Source: VRUE01 sp036265675 (GTDB lineage: Bacteria; Actinomycetota; Thermoleophilia; Solirubrobacterales; 70-9). From it: 64,000 bases of DNA. The notes beneath the pieces were generated by a model, which saw only the letters and a list, made by a program, of their open reading frames with translations, did no database searches and was not told the DNA's origin. Position 1 is the stretch's first letter. Each line of letters opens with the position of its first letter. The translations under genes and the position numbers were made by a program. Shown here one piece after another: positions 29,017 to 37,705 of this stretch. The stretch covers positions 25,646 to 89,645 of the forward strand of contig DATAOP010000047.1 in NCBI GenBank assembly GCA_036265675.1. The letters run 5' to 3'.

Positions 29017-29856
29017 ATGGCGGGAATTCGAACCAATGCCGCTGCCGAAGTTCTCGGCGTCAGCCCCAACACGCTGCGCAGCTGGGAGCGTCGCTACGGC
29101 TTCCCGAAGCCGAGCCGGACCGCGGGCAACCACCGCCACTATGAGCTGCTCGAGCTCCAGACCCTGCGCGACGCCCTCGCCCAGACCGGCAATATCTCCT
29201 CGGCCGTGGAGCTGGCCCGTCAGCGCCAGTCCGAGCCCGCCAACGGCGACGGCCTGATCGCCGCCTTCGAGAGCTTCGACGAGAGCGCCGCAGACCGCGC
29301 GGTCGAGGAGAGCCTCGCGATCCGGCCGCTGGAGCGCACGGTCGAGGAGCTGCTGCTCCCCGCCGTCGACCGCCTCGCGATCGAGCCCGATCGCGGCGCC
29401 GAGCTCGAGTTCGCCTCGCGCTGGGCAATGGGGTGGCTGCATGGCGCCCGCCGCCTCGCCTCGGCGGCATCGCGTCCGGCCGGGATCCTGCTGCTCGACT
29501 CGAGCCAGGGGGAGGACGTCGAGGAGGTCCACGCCCATGCGCTCGACCTGACCCTGCGGCGGGCCGGGTTCAGGGTGTTGATGCTCTCCGACGAGCTCGG
29601 CGAGGAGCGACTCGAGCGCGCCCTGCGGGCCCTCGACCCCACCGCGATCGTGATCTGCGGCCCCGGCACCGACACGCCGTCGGCGGTGAAGCTGATCCGT
29701 CGGATCCGCGAGGCGGGGTTCGACGCACCGCTGTTCGGCTTCCGCGCCACCGGCCTGATCGGCGACGCGGTCCCGTCCGCCGGCGAGCGTCCGAGCGAAG
29801 TCACCGGGATGCTGAACGCGGACCTCCGCCGCCGGGCTGCGCAGGCGTTCGCCTAG
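29017..29856 (+). CDS. MerR-family regulator with B12-binding-like C-terminal domain
   Basis: 279-residue regulator. MerR winged helix at residues 3-70 (IRTNAAAEVLGVSPNTLRSWERRYGFPKPSRTAGNHRHYELLELQTLRDAL). Residues 75-165 look like the helical cap and 168-275 like the Rossmann part of cobalamin-binding domains, as in CarH/LitR light sensors (GILLLDSSQGEDVEEVHAHALDLTLRRAGFRVLMLSDELG...AIVICGPGTDTPSAVKLIRRIREAGFDAPLFGF). The DxHxxG cobalt-ligand motif is not intact and the W-x9-EH cap motif is not clear, so B12 binding is doubtful. Its stop overlaps the converging secreted-protein gene by 4 bases. Confidence 0.85.
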   Translation: MAGIRTNAAAEVLGVSPNTLRSWERRYGFPKPSRTAGNHRHYELLELQTLRDALAQTGNISSAVELARQRQSEPANGDGLIAAFESFDESAADRAVEESLAIRPLERTVEELLLPAVDRLAIEPDRGAELEFASRWAMGWLHGARRLASAASRPAGILLLDSSQGEDVEEVHAHALDLTLRRAGFRVLMLSDELGEERLERALRALDPTAIVICGPGTDTPSAVKLIRRIREAGFDAPLFGFRATGLIGDAVPSAGERPSEVTGMLNADLRRRAAQAFA

Positions 29857-31346
29857 GCCAGCCGCTTCGCCTTCCGCCGCGCCCGGTGGATGCAGCGCCG
29901 CCGCGCCTTCTTCCGCCTGATCTTCCGGCACCGCTTCAGCGCCCGTTTGAGCGAGAAGCGCGGTTTCGGGGCGGTGCCGGGTGGGGGTGGGATTGCCCCG
30001 GCCGGAGGCGCGGACGCGAACGGGTCGAAGATCCGCAGGGTGAACGGCCCCTCGCTATTCGGGCCCGAGCCATCGATCGCGATCGTGTAGCGGACGCCGG
30101 CGAGCGCGGGGAGGTCGATGGTGTTGCCGGGCAGCGGTTCGCAGCCGCCTTCCCCGGTTGCGACCTTGTCGAGCGAGTCGAGCAGGGTGCCGGTGTAGAC
30201 GGAGAGCACACTGCTGAAGCTGCTTCCGCAGGTGCTGATCCGGACCAGGCGGGACTCGGCCGCGGTCCATGAGTACCAGACGGAGGCGAACGGGATCCCG
30301 TCACCGAAGCGCGAGTGGTCGGGCTCCTGGCTCTCGGTCCCGGCGTCGAGGTTGGTTCCTTCGACCGAGATCGGGAGGGTCGGGCCGATCGGCGTTGCGT
30401 TCTCGAAGTCGTCGTTGGGCGGCCGGACGAACCTGTGGATGTCAAGCGTGAAGCTGCCCTCCCGCTCGCCTCCTGATCCGGCGACAGCGATCCGATAGGT
30501 GGTCCCCGCTTCGGCCTCGAACCGGAGCGAGCAGTAGGGGAAGCTGACGAGCGGAATGGTGGTCGTGACCCGCGTCAGGCTTGCGACCGCCGTTCCCGTG
30601 TAGACGCCGAGCCGGGGAGCGAAATCACCGGCGCAGTCCCGCACCACGACCTCCGCGCTGGTGTCGGGAGTCCAGCGGTACCAGACGGAGTCGGCTGGAG
30701 GGAAGTCTTTTTCGTTGTTGCTTGCATGGTGCGGCTCGCCTGGCTCAGTCGTCGCGAAGACGTTCGAGCCCGGGACCGAGATCGGCAATCCCGGGCCGAC
30801 GGTCTGGGCCGCGGCGAAGTCGTCGTTGGCCGGCGGCGTCTCCTCGATCATCCGCAGGACGAAGTTGCCTTCGCCGCCGAAGTAGGTGTCGAATTTGATC
30901 CTGTAGGTGGTCCCCCCGACGGCGGCAAAGCTGACCCTGCAGCCGGTGAAGTTTTCAGCGACCGTGCCCAGGGTCGGGATCGTCGTCCCGGTGTAGGCCC
31001 AGAGGCCCTCGTTCCCCGGGCCCTCGACGACGTGGTAGTCGCAGACGTCGACCCGGACCGGCATCGAGCTGGGGGCCGTCCATTTGAACCAGACGGTGTG
31101 GCCTTCGGCGGGTAGCTCCTCGCCGGCCTCGACCGTCGCTTCAACCGTCGACCCCGGCACTTCGATCGGCAGCGCCGGCCCGATTTCCTGCGCGTTGGCG
31201 AAGAGGTCGTTGGCGGGAGCGGCGGCTGCGGCCGCCGGGACGAGCAGACATGCCACGAGGGCGGCGGAGGAGACAGCGAGCGGGACGAGCGACTTCACGA
31301 CGGTTGACCGAGGATACGGCGCGACCGGCGAGCCGGTTCGACTCAT
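29853..31346 (-). CDS. secreted three-repeat surface protein with basic tail
   Basis: Up to 497 residues from ATG 31346; GTG 31298 would start directly before the signal peptide (KSLVPLAVSSAALVACLLVPAAAAAAPAND). Three repeats of about 130 residues each begin PANDLFANAQEIGPALPIEVPG, PANDDFAAAQTVGPGLPISVPG and PNDDFENATPIGPTLPISVEG. Each continues with VWYxW, a disulfide Cys pair, YTGT and TTYRIAVDG-like strands, a jelly-roll resembling bacterial pre-peptidase domains. The tail (RFSLKRALKRCRKIRRKKARRR...) is extremely basic with two Cys, typical of Thermoleophilia surface proteins and perhaps for wall binding. It follows the MMPL gene by 6 bases. Confidence 0.82.
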   Translation of the reverse strand: MSRTGSPVAPYPRSTVVKSLVPLAVSSAALVACLLVPAAAAAAPANDLFANAQEIGPALPIEVPGSTVEATVEAGEELPAEGHTVWFKWTAPSSMPVRVDVCDYHVVEGPGNEGLWAYTGTTIPTLGTVAENFTGCRVSFAAVGGTTYRIKFDTYFGGEGNFVLRMIEETPPANDDFAAAQTVGPGLPISVPGSNVFATTEPGEPHHASNNEKDFPPADSVWYRWTPDTSAEVVVRDCAGDFAPRLGVYTGTAVASLTRVTTTIPLVSFPYCSLRFEAEAGTTYRIAVAGSGGEREGSFTLDIHRFVRPPNDDFENATPIGPTLPISVEGTNLDAGTESQEPDHSRFGDGIPFASVWYSWTAAESRLVRISTCGSSFSSVLSVYTGTLLDSLDKVATGEGGCEPLPGNTIDLPALAGVRYTIAIDGSGPNSEGPFTLRIFDPFASAPPAGAIPPPPGTAPKPRFSLKRALKRCRKIRRKKARRRCIHRARRKAKRLA

Positions 31347-31352
31347 CGACGC

Positions 31353-33494
31353 TCAGTTGGCGTGCGCAGAGGCGGCCGTCGACGCCTCGCTGATGCCGAA
31401 GCGCTCATAGACGCGGCGCAGCGGCGCCGGCGCCCACCAGTTCCACTTTCCGAGCAGCTCCATCAGCGATGGGACGAGCAGGGCGCGGATGATGCTGGCG
31501 TCGATCAGGACTGCGAGCGCGGTGCCGACGCCGTTCTGCTTGATGAAGATGATCTCCGAGGTCGCGAAGGCGCCGATCGCGACCGCGAACAGGAGCGCCG
31601 CCGCGGTGACGATCCGGCCCGTCCGCTCGAGCCCGATCGCGACCGCCTCGGAGTCGGAGGCGCCGTTGTCGCGGGCCTCCTTGATCCGCGAGAGCAGGAA
31701 CACGGCGTAGTCGGTCGAGAGCCCGAAGGCGACCGCGAACAGCAGGATCGGCATCGACTGCTCGATCGCGCCGCTGCTGCTGTACCCGAGCAGGCCTTCG
31801 AATCGACCGTCCTGGAAGATCAGCACCAGCAACCCGAAGACGGCGCTGAGGTTGAGCACGTTCATGATCAGTGACTTGATCGGGAGGATCACCGATCCCG
31901 TCATCAGGAAGAGGATCACCAAGGTCGCGATGACGATGATCCCGAAGGCGATCGGGAGGTGGCGGGCGAGGCTCGACTGGAAGTCGACGAAGTCCGCGGT
32001 CGCGCCGCCGACCAGGACGGTCGCCCCCGGCGGCGCCTCGACGTCGCGGATGCGCCCGACCGTAGCCTTGCTCGCGCCGGAGTTGAACGGGCTCGAGGAG
32101 ATCACGCGGATGACCGTCACCCCGTCGCGCAGCTGCTGCGGCGGCGAGACCTCCGCGACGCCGTCGGTGCGAGCGATCCGCTTCGCCAGCGGCGCCGCCG
32201 CCGGTGCCGGCACTCCCTTGACCGAGACCCAGATCGGCGTCTCGCGGTAGGGCGGGAACTCTTCGCTGATGGTGTCGTAGGCCTGTCGCGCGCTGGCGCT
32301 CTCCGGCAGCACGGTTGGGTCGACGGTGTTGAACCTGATCCCGAAGAACGGCAGCCCGAGGAGAATCAGGAGGGCGGCGGAGGCGGTCGCGATCGGGATC
32401 GGGCGGCGCATCACCAGGCGCGAGAGCCGGTACCAGAACCCGTGCTCGCCGGGGCGGGCGTCGGCCTCGGCGCGCCGCTGCAGGAACCGGGGAGCCATGG
32501 AGTTGACCCGGGTTCCCAGCAGGGTGAGGACCGCCGGCAGCACCGTCAGCGAGATCAGCGCCGCCAGCAGCACCACCAGCGACCCGCCGAGGCCCATCGA
32601 GTAGAGGAAGCGCTGCGGGAAGACGAGCAGCGAGGCGAGCGCCGCCGCGACCGTCAGCGATGAGAAGAACACCGTCCGGCCGGCAGTCGCCATCACCCGC
32701 CGCATCGCCGCCAGGCCGGTCCCGCTGGCCGCGATCTCCTCGCGGTAGCGGGAGACGATGAAGAGGCTGTAGTCGATCGCCAGCCCCAACCCGAGGCCGG
32801 TCGTCAGGTTGAGCGCGAAGATCGAGATCGAACCGACCTCGCTGGCGATCCGCAGGACCAGGAAGGTCCCGACGATCGCCAGCCCTCCGATCATCACCGG
32901 CAGCAGCGCGGCGACCATGCTGCGGAAGAACAGGAACGAGAGCAGGAAGAGCAGCGGGAAGGCGAGCATCTCGGCCCGTTTCAGGTCCTTCTCGACCTGG
33001 TCGTTGACCTGCTGCTGGGCGACGGCGGCGCCACCGACCTCGAGTCCCGGCCGGCCCTCGAGCTGTTCGGCGATGTCGGCGCCGCTTTCCTGCCACTGCT
33101 TGTCGCCGGTCGGCCTCAGCGCTACCGAGACGTAGGTCGAGCGCCGGTCGTTCGAGACGAAGTCCCGGGAGCCGGTGGTGTAGAAGCTGCTGACCGACTG
33201 GACGTCGCCGCGGCTGCCGATTTCGCGTTCGAGCCTCGCCACCCTCGCCTTCGTCGCCGGGCTCGACACCGGCGCGTGATCGAGGACGACGATCACTCCC
33301 GGGACGCGCAGGCCGGCGTCCTCGAGCTGCTTGCGAGCCTGCACCGCCTCCGTCGCCGGGTCGTCGGCGCCGTAGGGGTCGAGGCGATCCGCGACAGAGC
33401 CGCCGAGCGCCCCGGCGAGGAGGAAGAAGGCGACCGCGATCAGGCCGATTCGGCGGGCACGGCGGTCGGCGAGCCGGGCGAGTGCGTCGAACAT
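31353..33494 (-). CDS. MMPL-family RND transporter
   Basis: 713-residue membrane protein with 12 helices in two halves. Helix 1 (RIGLIAVAFFLLAGALGGSVADRL) is followed by a large outer loop, helices 2-6 with LTTGLGLGLAIDYSLFIVSRYREE (Asp and Tyr of the MMPL proton pathway), a second outer loop, and helices 8-12 with FAVAFGLSTDYAVFLLSRIKEARDNG. MMPL proteins export lipids or hydrophobic drugs. Start ATG 33494 has AAGGAG upstream and overlaps the PadR stop (ATGA), so it is the target gene of the padR operon. Confidence 0.94.
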   Translation of the reverse strand: MFDALARLADRRARRIGLIAVAFFLLAGALGGSVADRLDPYGADDPATEAVQARKQLEDAGLRVPGVIVVLDHAPVSSPATKARVARLEREIGSRGDVQSVSSFYTTGSRDFVSNDRRSTYVSVALRPTGDKQWQESGADIAEQLEGRPGLEVGGAAVAQQQVNDQVEKDLKRAEMLAFPLLFLLSFLFFRSMVAALLPVMIGGLAIVGTFLVLRIASEVGSISIFALNLTTGLGLGLAIDYSLFIVSRYREEIAASGTGLAAMRRVMATAGRTVFFSSLTVAAALASLLVFPQRFLYSMGLGGSLVVLLAALISLTVLPAVLTLLGTRVNSMAPRFLQRRAEADARPGEHGFWYRLSRLVMRRPIPIATASAALLILLGLPFFGIRFNTVDPTVLPESASARQAYDTISEEFPPYRETPIWVSVKGVPAPAAAPLAKRIARTDGVAEVSPPQQLRDGVTVIRVISSSPFNSGASKATVGRIRDVEAPPGATVLVGGATADFVDFQSSLARHLPIAFGIIVIATLVILFLMTGSVILPIKSLIMNVLNLSAVFGLLVLIFQDGRFEGLLGYSSSGAIEQSMPILLFAVAFGLSTDYAVFLLSRIKEARDNGASDSEAVAIGLERTGRIVTAAALLFAVAIGAFATSEIIFIKQNGVGTALAVLIDASIIRALLVPSLMELLGKWNWWAPAPLRRVYERFGISEASTAASAHAN

Positions 33495-34039
33495 CAGGTG
33501 CTCCTTTCCTTCCGGGCGGTGGCGAGCAGCTCTGCCTCCATCCGCTCGCACCAGTCGGCGTACCAGCGGTTGTACTCGACGCCCCCTCTGACGACCATCA
33601 GCGCGAACTCGTCGCTCTTCTCGATCACGACCGCTTCGAGCGCGGCGAGCTCCTCGGCGAGGGCGGCGCGGCGGTCGCGCATCCTCCGCAGCGTCTCCGC
33701 CGCCTCGTCGGGCTCGAGCACGCCCGAGAAGAAGAGCTTGAGCAGGCCTTCGTCGCGCATCTCCGACATCTCCGGCGGGCGGCGGAGCCATTCCTTCAGC
33801 CGCTCCATCCCGGCGTCGGTGATCGTGTAGACGGTTCGTTTTCGCTCACCGCGGGGCGCATCCATCCCGGTGACGAGTCCCTGCTCGGAGAGACGCCTCA
33901 GCTCCGGGTATATCTGGCCGTAGCTCGCCGCCCAGAAGCGGCGCGTCGACTCGTCGACCGCAGCTTTGATCTCGTAGCCGGAGCGGGGGTGGACGCTGAC
34001 CATCCCGAGGATCACGTATGCGGTCGAGCTCAAATCCAT
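33494..34039 (-). CDS. PadR-family transcriptional regulator
   Basis: 181-residue repressor starting at ATG 34039. Winged helix at residues 1-85: MDLSSTAYVILGMVSVHPRSGYEIKAAVDESTRRFWAASYGQIYPELRRLSEQGLVTGMDAPRGERKRTVYTITDAG. The rest is the helical PadR C-terminal dimerisation domain (LLKLFFSGVLEPDEAAETLRRMRDRRAALAEELAALEAVV). PadR proteins bind hydrophobic ligands and control exporters, which fits the coupled MMPL gene. A perfect palindrome just upstream of its start is the presumed operator. Confidence 0.94.
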   Translation of the reverse strand: MDLSSTAYVILGMVSVHPRSGYEIKAAVDESTRRFWAASYGQIYPELRRLSEQGLVTGMDAPRGERKRTVYTITDAGMERLKEWLRRPPEMSEMRDEGLLKLFFSGVLEPDEAAETLRRMRDRRAALAEELAALEAVVIEKSDEFALMVVRGGVEYNRWYADWCERMEAELLATARKERST

Positions 34040-34044
34040 AAACA

Positions 34045-34067
34045 AGATATATCGCACAGATATATCT
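34045..34067. promoter_or_regulatory. PadR operator palindrome
   Basis: AGATATATC-N5-GATATATCT, a perfect 9-bp inverted repeat ending 6 bases before the padR start codon. It is A/T-rich in a region of about 70% GC, matches the ATAT-type sites known for PadR repressors, and would block the padR-MMPL promoter. Confidence 0.75.
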
Positions 34068-34139
34068 CCAGGTGTGATTCCGATCACACGCCGACTCGGT
34101 CGGGGCGGGCGCCCGACGTCACTATTCTCAGGCGGGTCG

Positions 34140-35441
34140 ATGAACGCCCGGGAGACAAAGACGGTGGTGATGAAGTTCGGCGGCACATCGGTGGCGGGCG
34201 CCGAGGAGATCAAGCGCGCCGCGGGGCGGATCGTCAACGCTCGCGAGGCCGGCAGCAGGGTCGTTGCGGTGCTCTCGGCGCGCGGCAAGACGACCGACGA
34301 GCTGGTCGCGCAGGCGATGGAGATCTCTGATCGGCCCGACTCGCGCGAGATGGACATGCTGCTCTCGACCGGCGAGCGGATCTCCTGCGCGCTGTGCGCG
34401 ATGGCGATCCATGACATGGGCCACAACGCGATCTCGCTGACCGGCTCGCAGGCGGGGATCGTGACCGACTCCTCCCACACCAGGGCGAAGATCATGGACG
34501 TCCGCGCCGACCGCATCCGCGAGGCGCTCGAGGACGACCGGATCGTCCTCGTCGCCGGCTTCCAGGGGGTCTCCACCGACAGCCGCGACGTGACGACGCT
34601 GGGCCGGGGCGGCTCCGACACGACCGCGGTCGCGCTCGCCGCCGCTCTGGAAGCCTCCGTCTGCGAGATCTACACCGACGTCTCCGGCGTCTTCAGCGCC
34701 GATCCGCGGATCGTCCCCGACGCGCGGAAGCTGGCGACCGCAAGCTATGAGGAGATGCTCGAGATGTCGGCCTCGGGAGCGAAGGTGCTGCAGCTGCGCT
34801 CGGTCGAGTACGCCCGCAACCACGGAGTCCGGATCCACTGCCGCAGCAGCTTCGAGGACGGCCCCGGTACCCTCGTCGTCTCCGAGGAAGAGTCCGAAAA
34901 GGAGAGCATGGAGCAGCCATTCGTGACAGCGGTGACCCACTCCGACGGGGAGGCGCGGGTGACGCTGACCGGGGTCCGCGACGAGCCCGGCGTCGCCGGG
35001 CGAATCTTCACCGCGCTGGCCGAGGCCGGCGTCAACGTCGACGTGATCATCCAGAACGAGCCGGTGGGCGATGACGCCCTGGCCGATCTCTCCTTCACCG
35101 TCGACCGCTCCGACCTGAGGACCGCGACCGACTCGATCGCCGCCCTCGGCGACCTCAGCCAGGGCGTGCGGACCGACGAGCGGATCGGCAAGGTCTCGAT
35201 CGTCGGCGCCGGCATGCGCTCACATCCCGGCGTCGCCGCCCGCGTCTTCGAGGTGCTCGGCGGCGAGGCCATCAACATCGAGATGATCTCGACCTCGCCG
35301 ATCAAGATCTCCTGCGTCATCTCCGCCGACCGCGTCCCGGACGCGGTCCGGGCGCTCCATGAGGCGTTCGAGCTCGGGGAGGACGCGATCAAGAGAGAGG
35401 AACCCACCGGCGAGGCGCATCGCCCGACGGTGACCCCCTGA
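34140..35441 (+). CDS. lysC: aspartate kinase
   Basis: 433 residues from ATG 34140. It phosphorylates aspartate in the first step to lysine, threonine, methionine and diaminopimelate. Kinase domain: VVMKFGGTSVAGAEEI, SARGKTTDELVAQAM, TLGRGGSDTTAVALAAAL, EIYTDVSGVFSADPRIVPDARKL and YEEMLEMSASGAKVLQLRSVEYARNHGV. Two ACT domains follow (about 275-345 and 350-420; ISTSPIKISCVI seen as MISTSPIKISCVI) for feedback control by lysine/threonine. The next gene is asd, 24 bases away. Confidence 0.96.
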   Translation: MNARETKTVVMKFGGTSVAGAEEIKRAAGRIVNAREAGSRVVAVLSARGKTTDELVAQAMEISDRPDSREMDMLLSTGERISCALCAMAIHDMGHNAISLTGSQAGIVTDSSHTRAKIMDVRADRIREALEDDRIVLVAGFQGVSTDSRDVTTLGRGGSDTTAVALAAALEASVCEIYTDVSGVFSADPRIVPDARKLATASYEEMLEMSASGAKVLQLRSVEYARNHGVRIHCRSSFEDGPGTLVVSEEESEKESMEQPFVTAVTHSDGEARVTLTGVRDEPGVAGRIFTALAEAGVNVDVIIQNEPVGDDALADLSFTVDRSDLRTATDSIAALGDLSQGVRTDERIGKVSIVGAGMRSHPGVAARVFEVLGGEAINIEMISTSPIKISCVISADRVPDAVRALHEAFELGEDAIKREEPTGEAHRPTVTP

Positions 35442-35465
35442 TCGCGCCGGTCATACTTTTTTGAG

Positions 35466-36503
35466 ATGAACGGCGACGGATACAGAGTCGGAGTGCTGGG
35501 CGCGACCGGCCTGGTCGGGACGACGATCCTCGAGCTGCTCGCTGATCGTGAGTTCCCGGCGGCCGAGGTCGTCCCGTTCGCCTCCGAGCGCTCGGCCGGC
35601 CGCGATATCGAGTGGGCCGGCGGCACGATCCAGTGCCGGGCGCTGAGTGAGGACTCGATCCAGGGCCTCGACCTGGTGCTCTCCTCCGCGGGCGGGTCGG
35701 TGAGCGCCGAGTGGGTGCCGCGATTCGTCGAGGCGGGCGCCGTCGTCGTCGACAACACCAGCCACTTCCGGATGGACGAGGACGTGCCCCTGGTCGTCGC
35801 CGAGGTCAACCCCGACGCGCTCGCCGGGCACCGCGGGATCATCGCCAACCCCAACTGCTCGACGATGCAGATGGTCGTCGCCCTGAAGCCGCTCTACGAC
35901 GAGGCCGGGATCGAGCGCCTCGTGATCTCGACCTACCAGGCGGTCTCGGGGACCGGCAAGGCGGCGGTCGACGAGCTCCTCGATCAGTCGCGCGCGGTCC
36001 TCGACAACCGACCGCCGCAGAGCAGCGTCTACCCGCACCAGATCGCCTTCAGCGTCCTGCCGCAGGCGGGCAGCTTCCCCGACGGCGACGACCACACCGA
36101 CGAGGAGCGGAAGCTGATCAACGAGACCCGGAAGATCCTCGGCGACCCCTCGATCCGGGTCAGCGCCACCTGCGTCAGGGTGCCGGTCGTCACCGGCCAC
36201 TCCGAGGCCGTCAACCTCGAGACTCGCGAGCCGCTCTCGCCCGAGCGCGCCCGCGAGCTGCTCGGCGCAGCGCCCGGCATCACCGTCGTCGACGACCCCG
36301 GCGCCGGCGACTATCCGATGGCGATCGAGGCAGCCGGCCGCGACGACGTCTTCGTCGGCCGCATCCGCCGCGACCCGGGCAACGAGCAGGCGATCGACCT
36401 CTTCATCGTCTCCGACAACCTCCGCAAGGGAGCTGCGACCAACGCGGTCCAGCTGGCGGAGCTCCTGGTCGAGCGCGGGCTCGTCGGCGTCTCGGTAGCG
36501 TAG
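35466..36503 (+). CDS. asd: aspartate-semialdehyde dehydrogenase
   Basis: 345-residue NADPH-dependent enzyme reducing aspartyl phosphate to the semialdehyde. Rossmann start RVGVLGATGLVGTTILELLADREFP, SSAGGSVSAEWVPRFVEAGAVVVDNTSHFRM, active-site Cys in IIANPNCSTMQMVVALKPL, then STYQAVSGTGKAAVDEL, RVSATCVRVPVVTGHSEAVNLET and a C-terminal DNLRKGAATNAVQLAELL. Directly after lysC, as in other actinobacteria. Confidence 0.97.
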   Translation: MNGDGYRVGVLGATGLVGTTILELLADREFPAAEVVPFASERSAGRDIEWAGGTIQCRALSEDSIQGLDLVLSSAGGSVSAEWVPRFVEAGAVVVDNTSHFRMDEDVPLVVAEVNPDALAGHRGIIANPNCSTMQMVVALKPLYDEAGIERLVISTYQAVSGTGKAAVDELLDQSRAVLDNRPPQSSVYPHQIAFSVLPQAGSFPDGDDHTDEERKLINETRKILGDPSIRVSATCVRVPVVTGHSEAVNLETREPLSPERARELLGAAPGITVVDDPGAGDYPMAIEAAGRDDVFVGRIRRDPGNEQAIDLFIVSDNLRKGAATNAVQLAELLVERGLVGVSVA

Positions 36504-36508
36504 CCCCG

Positions 36509-37705
36509 ATGGACATCGGCTTCGGGGAGGCGGTGCTGCTGTTCGGCGCCCTTCTCGCCGTGGTTGCCGCGCTGTCCGGCCTGATGCGGGGGACGGTTCT
36601 CTCGGCCTCGGTCCTCTCGGTCGCGGTCGGAATCTTCCTCGCCGCGATCGGGGTGGTTCACGTCGATCCCCGCGACGACTCGATCGTCGAGCTGGTGGAG
36701 CTGGCGCTGATACTCACCCTGTTCTCCGACGGGATGTTTGTCGAGCGCGAGCTGCTGCGCCGGCACTGGAGCCCGGTCGCCCGCGCGCTGGTGATCGCGA
36801 TGCCGATCACGATGGCGCTGCTCGCCCTGGCTGCCAAGATCCTCTTCCCCGCCCTCGGCTGGGCCGAGGCCTTCCTTCTCGGCGCGGTTCTGGCTCCCAC
36901 CGACCCAGTCGTCACCTCGGCGGTGGTGACCTCGCGAATCGTGCCGAGCGCCGTCCGCCACACGCTCAACCTCGAGTCCGGGCTCAACGACGGCCTCGCC
37001 CTGCCCTTCGTCCTCTTCTTCCTCGTCCTCGCCTCCCCCGGTGGCGACGCGGGGGCCGAAGCGGCGAAGCTCGCCGGCGAGGCGCTGTTCGGCGCCGCCG
37101 TCGGGATCGGCCTCGGGATCGCCGGTGGCCGCCTCCATCACCACCTGCCCGGCGGTGGCATCACCGCCCGCTACGAGGGCATCTACGCGATCGGGTTCGC
37201 TCTGGCCGCGTTCGGCCTCGCCGACGTCACCATCGGCAACGGCCTGATCGCGGCATTCGTCTGCGGCATCGCGATGGGGGCCGCCGAGCACGACGTCCCC
37301 GCCGGCTTCGTCGAGTTCGCCGAGAACGTCAGCGCGATCACCCAGGTCCTGACCTTCTTCGTCTTCGGCGCCCTGATCGTCGCCACCGGCTTCGACCACA
37401 GCATCCCGCCACTGGTGGTCTTCGTCGGCTTCGCTCTGCTCATCGCCCGCCCCGTGGCGGTCGCGCTATCGCTGTTCCGAACCGGCCTTCCGCAGTCCGA
37501 GAGAGCGTTCATGGCCTGGTTCGGCCCGAAGGGCGTCGCCTCGATGCTGTTCGCGCTGTTCGTGCTCAAATCGAGCGTCGGCAGCGGCGAACTGATCTTC
37601 GACATCGCCGCGATCGCGATCCTCACCTCGATCGTCGCCCACGGCCTGACCGACACGGTCGGAGCCCGCTGGCTGGCGCGGCAGGTCGGGTTCGAGCAGC
37701 GCTAG
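36509..37705 (+). CDS. CPA1-type sodium:proton antiporter
   Basis: 398-residue membrane protein with about 12 helices starting at ATG 36509, five bases after asd. Family features: LILTLFSDGMFVERELLRRHW, AEAFLLGAVLAPTDPVVTSAVVTSRIVPSAVRHTLNLESGLNDGLALPFVLFFL (the conserved DP and E-S-G-x-N-D elements of NhaP/NhaK antiporters) and RAFMAWFGPKGVASMLFALFVL. Exchanges Na+ or K+ for H+. Probably part of the lysC-asd transcript by position only. Confidence 0.93.
   Translation: MDIGFGEAVLLFGALLAVVAALSGLMRGTVLSASVLSVAVGIFLAAIGVVHVDPRDDSIVELVELALILTLFSDGMFVERELLRRHWSPVARALVIAMPITMALLALAAKILFPALGWAEAFLLGAVLAPTDPVVTSAVVTSRIVPSAVRHTLNLESGLNDGLALPFVLFFLVLASPGGDAGAEAAKLAGEALFGAAVGIGLGIAGGRLHHHLPGGGITARYEGIYAIGFALAAFGLADVTIGNGLIAAFVCGIAMGAAEHDVPAGFVEFAENVSAITQVLTFFVFGALIVATGFDHSIPPLVVFVGFALLIARPVAVALSLFRTGLPQSERAFMAWFGPKGVASMLFALFVLKSSVGSGELIFDIAAIAILTSIVAHGLTDTVGARWLARQVGFEQR

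Noticed and set aside
31405..33096. 563-residue minus-strand frame within the MMPL gene
   Set aside because: It is an Arg/Gly/Pro-rich out-of-frame shadow; the MMPL frame has 12 helices and family motifs.
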